In this document: positions 6,712-9,261 of the stretch, piece after piece
Position numbering within the stretch: position 1 is the first letter of the stretch
How the letters are laid out: each line of letters begins with the position of its first letter
NCBI GenBank assembly: GCA_002440125.1
Contig: DJRQ01000028.1
Span: 9,356-18,616, forward strand
From: Caryophanales bacterium UBA6356
GTDB lineage: Bacteria; Bacillota_I; Bacilli_A; RFN20; CAG-826
Length of the DNA: 9,261 bases
Direction: 5' to 3'
Translations under genes and position numbers: made by a program
Notes under the pieces: model-generated
Database searches by the model: none
Told to the model about the DNA's origin: nothing
The model's input: the letters and a program-made list of their open reading frames with translations, nothing else

Positions 6712-6927
6712 CTAAAGACATTCCTTTTTAAAACAGAACCATCGAAGGTTCACCTAATATAAGGAAGCAAAGCATGTCTTCTTAGAAATGTCAGGCCATA
6801 GAGCTCGCCAATCCAATCAACACGGTGACGATTGCGATTGCTGTGAAAAGAATCCGATACCATCATCCAATCGGTCCTTTGAATCGATGGGAGGAAATAG
6901 ACGCCTTATATGAACCTAGGACGATGC

Positions 6928-6960
6928 AAAAAAGAGGAGTGCTAAAGCGCACCCCCTCTT
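6928..6960 (-). terminator. Intrinsic terminator of lipoprotein gene 2
   Basis: On the minus strand AAGAGG/CCTCTT and GTGC/GCAC stems (arms 6960-6949 and 6942-6932, with a small A/CC internal loop) close a 6-nt loop and lead into TTTTTT (6933-6928). It lies 17 bp past the stop codon at 6978, so lipoprotein gene 2 is a single-gene unit. Confidence 0.85.
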
Positions 6961-6977
6961 CCCATCCAAAAACTTAA

Positions 6978-7583
6978 TCAATAATTCGGATATAAGGTAG
7001 AGAAATCCAAATTGTTTTCGTCAAAGAATGTTTTCACGCTTTCGAAGGTGAGAACAAGGAAACTATCAAAGAGTTCTTGACAATCTCCCTTGGTCCAAGG
7101 GCAATCGTTCTGGTTTTTATAGTTATCCGCAAGGACTTGGTACTTATCAGAAGCCTTCTCGTAATCCTCCCCCACTTTAGCGTCTATGGAATACATGAAG
7201 GGGAAAGCGCTTAGGGAATCATCCCAGCTGCTTGAAATGGCAAACGTAACGTTGTATCTATAGTCTGTTTTGGCATATAAGTCCAAGACGAGGTCACCGC
7301 GACGAGCGCATTGACTATACGGTTGATAAAAGCTTATTCTCGTCGCAACGGAAATGACAGCCTCTTCCTTTGGCTCAGCTTTAACGCTTACGTCCCCTAA
7401 TGTATTGTCGCTTTGTTGATAAATGACGAGCTTATTTTCGCTTGCGTCATAATTCGCATTGCTTTTTATGGCTTCTTTCGCTCCTTCAATCGCCTCCTCT
7501 CGAGAAGCATCCCCTTTCGACCCGCAAGAGCCAAGCGTAACCGCCCCAGCGAGCAAGAGCAATCGACGAATTCTTTTTTTCAT
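6978..7583 (-). CDS. Putative lipoprotein 2 (hypothetical, paralogue of lipoprotein 1)
   Basis: From the ATG at 7583 the product is 201 aa. It has a lipoprotein signal (MKKRIRRLLLLAG, lipobox LGSC, acylated C20), then GSKGD, a helix-forming stretch with EEAIEGAKEAIKS, and a small domain with the C-terminal pattern FDENNLDFSTLYPNY shared with lipoprotein 1. It should be anchored outside the membrane. Four cysteines in the mature domain (QCARR, DCPWTKGDC) could form disulfides or bind metal; this is speculative. A longer in-frame start at 7622 would put 13 extra residues before the signal peptide and falls inside the predicted -10, so I rejected it. GAAAGGG is 6 nt before the chosen ATG. Family and function are unknown. 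Confidence 0.85.
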   Translation of the reverse strand: MKKRIRRLLLLAGAVTLGSCGSKGDASREEAIEGAKEAIKSNANYDASENKLVIYQQSDNTLGDVSVKAEPKEEAVISVATRISFYQPYSQCARRGDLVLDLYAKTDYRYNVTFAISSSWDDSLSAFPFMYSIDAKVGEDYEKASDKYQVLADNYKNQNDCPWTKGDCQELFDSFLVLTFESVKTFFDENNLDFSTLYPNY

Positions 7584-7617
7584 ATTTTTCCCTTTCTTAA
7601 AACGTCTAAAGATTATG

Positions 7618-7645
7618 TTCATAATGGAGAAAACACTTTTGACAA
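7618..7645 (-). promoter_or_regulatory. Sigma-A type promoter of lipoprotein gene 2
   Basis: On the minus strand TTGTCA (7645-7640, 5 of 6) is followed after 16 bp by TATGAA (7623-7618, 4 of 6). The start site would be near 7611, leaving a leader of about 28 nt and supporting the ATG at 7583. Confidence 0.45.
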
Positions 7646-7670
7646 AACCCTTTTCGATTGAACAAGGCGC

Positions 7671-7687
7671 TTAAACATTTTGTTTAA
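7671..7687. repeat. Palindrome TTAAACA-TTT-TGTTTAA upstream of lipoprotein gene 2
   Basis: Two perfect 7-bp arms (7671-7677 and 7681-7687) lie 26 bp upstream of the candidate -35. The same arms, lengthened to 10 bp, occur at 6602-6631 before the paralogous gene, at nearly the same distance from its start (81-110 versus 88-104 nt). A shared operator is likely. Confidence 0.45.
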
Positions 7688-7707
7688 AAGCTTTGGACGC
7701 AATGTGC

Positions 7708-7733
7708 GTAGCTCGTCTTAAAGAAGACGCTAC
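7708..7733. repeat. 10-bp hairpin with a 2-nt bulge
   Basis: GTAGC-TC-GTCTT (7708-7719), loop AAAG, and AAGACGCTAC (7724-7733) form a stem of two 5-bp segments with a TC bulge. No U-tract follows on either strand, so it is a weak terminator candidate for the Fic unit. A second hairpin, ATGGTCA-N11-TGACCAT, is at 7794-7818. Confidence 0.35.
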
Positions 7734-7921
7734 CTCTATAAATCGATAGCGGTCTTTGAAATCGCTTAACGAAGAAGCCATCCTTTCTTCTTGATGGTCA
7801 TGTAGGAAAAGTGACCATTCGCCTCAAAATCGAAGATCCTTGCTTCTTATGGCACCCTGGATAGCAATCAACGCCACGTTTCCTTTAGATTGGCGAATCA
7901 ATGACTCCAAGAAGGAACTAT

Positions 7922-8014
7922 CTAGCTAAAAGTTCTGAAAGCCCTTGCGAGTTTATATTTCGAAAAGGGGAGATCGAGCATATCATGGCGAAAAAGGACC
8001 GGTTCTTCGTCCAT
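7922..8014 (-). CDS. Small ORF (30 aa) directly downstream of the Fic gene
   Basis: The ATG at 8014 follows a strong purine-rich ribosome site (GGGAGGGG ending 4 nt before the ATG), 14 bp after the Fic stop codon, so it would be translated from the same mRNA. The peptide begins MDEEPVLFRHDMLDLPF and is charged with no membrane segment; it ends at a TAG at 7922. It resembles no antitoxin I know. It could be a real small protein, the 5' stub of a decayed gene whose other fragments lie further along, or chance. Confidence 0.35.
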   Translation of the reverse strand: MDEEPVLFRHDMLDLPFSKYKLARAFRTFS

Positions 8015-8028
8015 AGTCCCCTCCCTCT

Positions 8029-9156
8029 TTAAGTGCCCGATTTCAAAATATCGATATATTCTGCATATTCAAAGACTCTGTCACGTGCCTTCGCGGTTAT
8101 TTCATTTAGTATGCCCATTTCAAGCATCTTTTTGACAGCGGCGGAAACGCCGTTATATGAAAGCCCAAGGGTAGTTGCAGCTTTGCCGATAGAAAAAATC
8201 GGATGCCCTTTGATATAATCGAAAACCTTTGAAATCGTTTGGGTTTTCTTGGCAAGTTTTTCTTCGTCCGAGTGGATAAGCAAATGCATTCTTTCGATTG
8301 TCTTGATACCATCCTCAGAAGTCTCGACAATCCCACGCAAAAAGAATTTAATCCACTGCTCGTAATTGCCTTTGGCACGAACTTCGCTCAATCTGTCGTA
8401 GTACTCGACACGGTTCGTTTTCAGATATAACGATAAATACAGTACGGGGCAATGAAGAATTCCGTCGGCAAGCAGCATCAAAGCGATAAGAATTCTTCCA
8501 ACGCGACCATTGCCATCCAAAAACGGATGGATGGTTTCAAATTGGTAATGCACAAGCGCTGTTTTAAGCAAGATATCCATATCGCAGTCGTTTATAAACT
8601 TCTCAAGGTCCTGCATGGCGATCTGCATATCCTCCACTGTCGGCGGAATGTATCTTGCAGTCCGCAAATCACTGTTTGAGGAACCAATCCAATTCTGGCT
8701 ACGACGGAATTCGCCCGGATTTTTTTCTTGTCCGCGAACGCCTTTTAGCAACACCTCATGAACGTTACACAAAAGCCGATTGCATATGGGGAGTTCTTCC
8801 ATTCTCTCAATTGCGTAGTTGAGGGCATTTACATAATTCACCACATCGTTTGCATCGAGATTTATTGCGACATCGACGTTGGGGTTCAGCACATCTTCCA
8901 AAGTCGCCTGCGTTCCTTCGATTTGACTGCTGAGCAATGCCTCTTTACGGACATATGCGCTCAAAAATAGATTCATATCCGGAATAAGCTCCGAGATCAT
9001 ATCTAACTTTCCGAGATAATTGTGCGCCTTGGTGAGTAGTGCGACCATTTCTTCATCCTTTTCGAGTTCGGGAAAAGGCGGAAGCGGATTAGGCTTATAG
9101 GCTTGGCAGCTAGCGATACCGCCGAGCGCGGTAATATATCCTCCTGCTCTATTCAT
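8029..9156 (-). CDS. Fic-domain protein adenylyltransferase with C-terminal winged helix
   Basis: This 375-aa protein belongs to the Fic family, which transfers AMP (less often another nucleotide moiety) to hydroxyl side chains of target proteins. The active-site motif HPFLDGNGRVGR (210-221) matches HPFx[D/E]GNGRxxR fully, with catalytic H210. An N-terminal inhibitory-helix motif (S/T)xxxE(G/N) is present as SSQIEG (S76, E80), so it is the self-inhibited class II type and needs no separate antitoxin. The order is Fic N-terminal domain (about 30-95), Fic core (about 110-225), connecting helices, then a winged helix (about 305-365, with FSIGKAATTLGLSYNGVSAAVKK as recognition part) that could bind DNA or mediate partner contacts. 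AAGGA lies 7 nt before the ATG. It is cytosolic; its targets are unknown. Fic genes of this form are often horizontally spread, but nothing here proves transfer. Confidence 0.95.
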   Translation of the reverse strand: MNRAGGYITALGGIASCQAYKPNPLPPFPELEKDEEMVALLTKAHNYLGKLDMISELIPDMNLFLSAYVRKEALLSSQIEGTQATLEDVLNPNVDVAINLDANDVVNYVNALNYAIERMEELPICNRLLCNVHEVLLKGVRGQEKNPGEFRRSQNWIGSSNSDLRTARYIPPTVEDMQIAMQDLEKFINDCDMDILLKTALVHYQFETIHPFLDGNGRVGRILIALMLLADGILHCPVLYLSLYLKTNRVEYYDRLSEVRAKGNYEQWIKFFLRGIVETSEDGIKTIERMHLLIHSDEEKLAKKTQTISKVFDYIKGHPIFSIGKAATTLGLSYNGVSAAVKKMLEMGILNEITAKARDRVFEYAEYIDILKSGT

Positions 9157-9182
9157 ACAGCAATCCTTGGAATTGGACCTTT

Positions 9183-9211
9183 ATTATAGAAGCTATTTCG
9201 CAAATATGAAA
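9183..9211 (-). promoter_or_regulatory. Promoter of the Fic gene
   Basis: A perfect -10, TATAAT, lies on the minus strand at 9188-9183, 27 bp before the start codon. The -35 position 17 bp upstream reads TTTCAT and is poor, and it is covered by the repeats at 9191-9238, which suggests activator-dependent or repressor-controlled use. Confidence 0.55.
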
Positions 9212-9238
9212 TATTATGAAATAGCTGACCGCAAATAT
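9191..9238. repeat. Nested inverted and direct repeats over the Fic promoter
   Basis: Perfect 9-bp arms AGCTATTTC (9191-9199) and GAAATAGCT (9218-9226) are 18 bp apart. Between and across them TATGAAATA occurs twice at a 10-bp pitch (9205-9213 and 9215-9223), and CGCAAATAT occurs twice (9199-9207 and 9230-9238). The cluster begins right behind the -10 and looks like a multi-site operator. The winged helix of the Fic protein is a possible ligand, giving autoregulation; this is inference. Confidence 0.5.
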
Positions 9239-9261
9239 TATATCTCAAGTTTTACAAAATA

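Larger units (their letters stand above)
6522..6977. other. Intergenic region between the two lipoprotein genes
   Basis: These 456 bases hold the terminator of gene 2 (6928-6960), two hairpins (6692-6711 and 6736-6751, the latter GAACC-ATCGAA-GGTTC), and the palindrome/pseudoknot element. From about 6752 to 6927 I see no gene. A 22-codon hydrophobic stretch ending in a stop (minus strand, roughly 6797-6865) has no start codon and is not called. Confidence 0.5.
7688..8028. other. Region between Fic and lipoprotein gene 2; small ORF and possible gene remnant
   Basis: These 341 bases contain two hairpins (7708-7733 and 7794-7818) and a 30-codon ORF at 7922-8014. One minus-strand frame from about 7922 to 7670 reads as protein (LDSSFLESLIRQ, then GEWSLFLHDHQEE) with one internal TGA. 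It may be a decayed gene, but I recognise no family and chance is possible. Confidence 0.35.

Noticed and set aside
6797..6865. 22-residue hydrophobic peptide on the minus strand (ILFTAIAIVTVLIGLASS core), possible small membrane toxin
   Set aside because: The frame has a stop directly before it and no start codon or ribosome site, so it cannot be supported as a gene.
7584..7622. Longer N-terminus for lipoprotein 2 from the ATG at 7622
   Set aside because: It puts 13 residues before a normal signal peptide, lies within the predicted -10, and the ATG at 7583 has a ribosome site.
7670..7780. 36-codon frame beginning MASSLSDFKDRYRFIEVASS, weakly like an RNA polymerase omega segment
   Set aside because: The likeness is confined to a few residues, and the ATG directly abuts the only purine-rich stretch; not enough to name a gene.
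8029..9156. Fic as part of a two-gene toxin-antitoxin pair with an upstream antitoxin
   Set aside because: The inhibitory SxxxEG motif is inside the Fic protein itself, and no antitoxin gene is present between 9157 and the right edge.
1..9261. CRISPR array, IS element, tRNA or rRNA
   Set aside because: No regularly spaced direct repeats, transposase, terminal inverted repeats, or tRNA/rRNA sequence were seen on either strand.

Overview
The window looks like chromosomal DNA from a low-to-moderate-GC Gram-positive (Firmicutes/Bacillota) bacterium, possibly a gut Bacilli or Erysipelotrichia-like lineage. The grounds are AT-rich intergenic DNA, purine-rich AGGAG-type ribosome binding sites, intrinsic terminators with U-tracts, and short Ser/Thr-rich lipoproteins with a Gram-positive style lipobox. 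TGA is used as a stop and TGG for Trp, so this is not the UGA=Trp mollicute code. Genus and species cannot be read from the sequence.

Layout, left to right. (1) 1-1663, minus strand: a two-gene operon. A transglutaminase-like protein is followed 16 bp later by a ketopantoate-reductase-like NAD(P) protein that runs off the left edge. (2) 1664-2025: divergent control region with an 18-bp palindrome, a minus-strand extended -10, and a plus-strand promoter surrounded by TTGATA elements. (3) 2026-4395, plus strand: a complete 789-aa GH94 disaccharide phosphorylase as a single-gene unit, ending at a hairpin terminator usable from both sides. (4) 4579-5571, minus strand: a calcineurin-like metallophosphoesterase with an unusual GDSH final metal motif. 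(5) 5853-7583, minus strand: two divergent paralogous lipoproteins, each with its own intrinsic terminator and each preceded at the same distance by a TTAAACA...TGTTTAA palindrome. In front of the downstream copy the palindrome can also form the first stem of an H-type pseudoknot. (6) 7688-8028: an apparently decayed or small-ORF region with hairpins. (7) 8029-9156, minus strand: a Fic-domain AMP-transferase with its own inhibitory helix motif and a C-terminal winged helix, preceded by a repeat-rich operator-like promoter.

The genes do not form one pathway. The GH94 enzyme is intracellular sugar metabolism: phosphorolysis of a beta-linked disaccharide conserves bond energy as a sugar 1-phosphate. 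The transglutaminase/Rossmann pair, the phosphoesterase, the lipoproteins and Fic look like separate transcription units. No IS element, tRNA, rRNA or CRISPR array is visible. The least explained signals are the paired regulatory elements ahead of the lipoprotein paralogues, including the possible pseudoknot, and the recurring symmetric repeats around promoters. All of these are inferences from sequence reading, with no database search.
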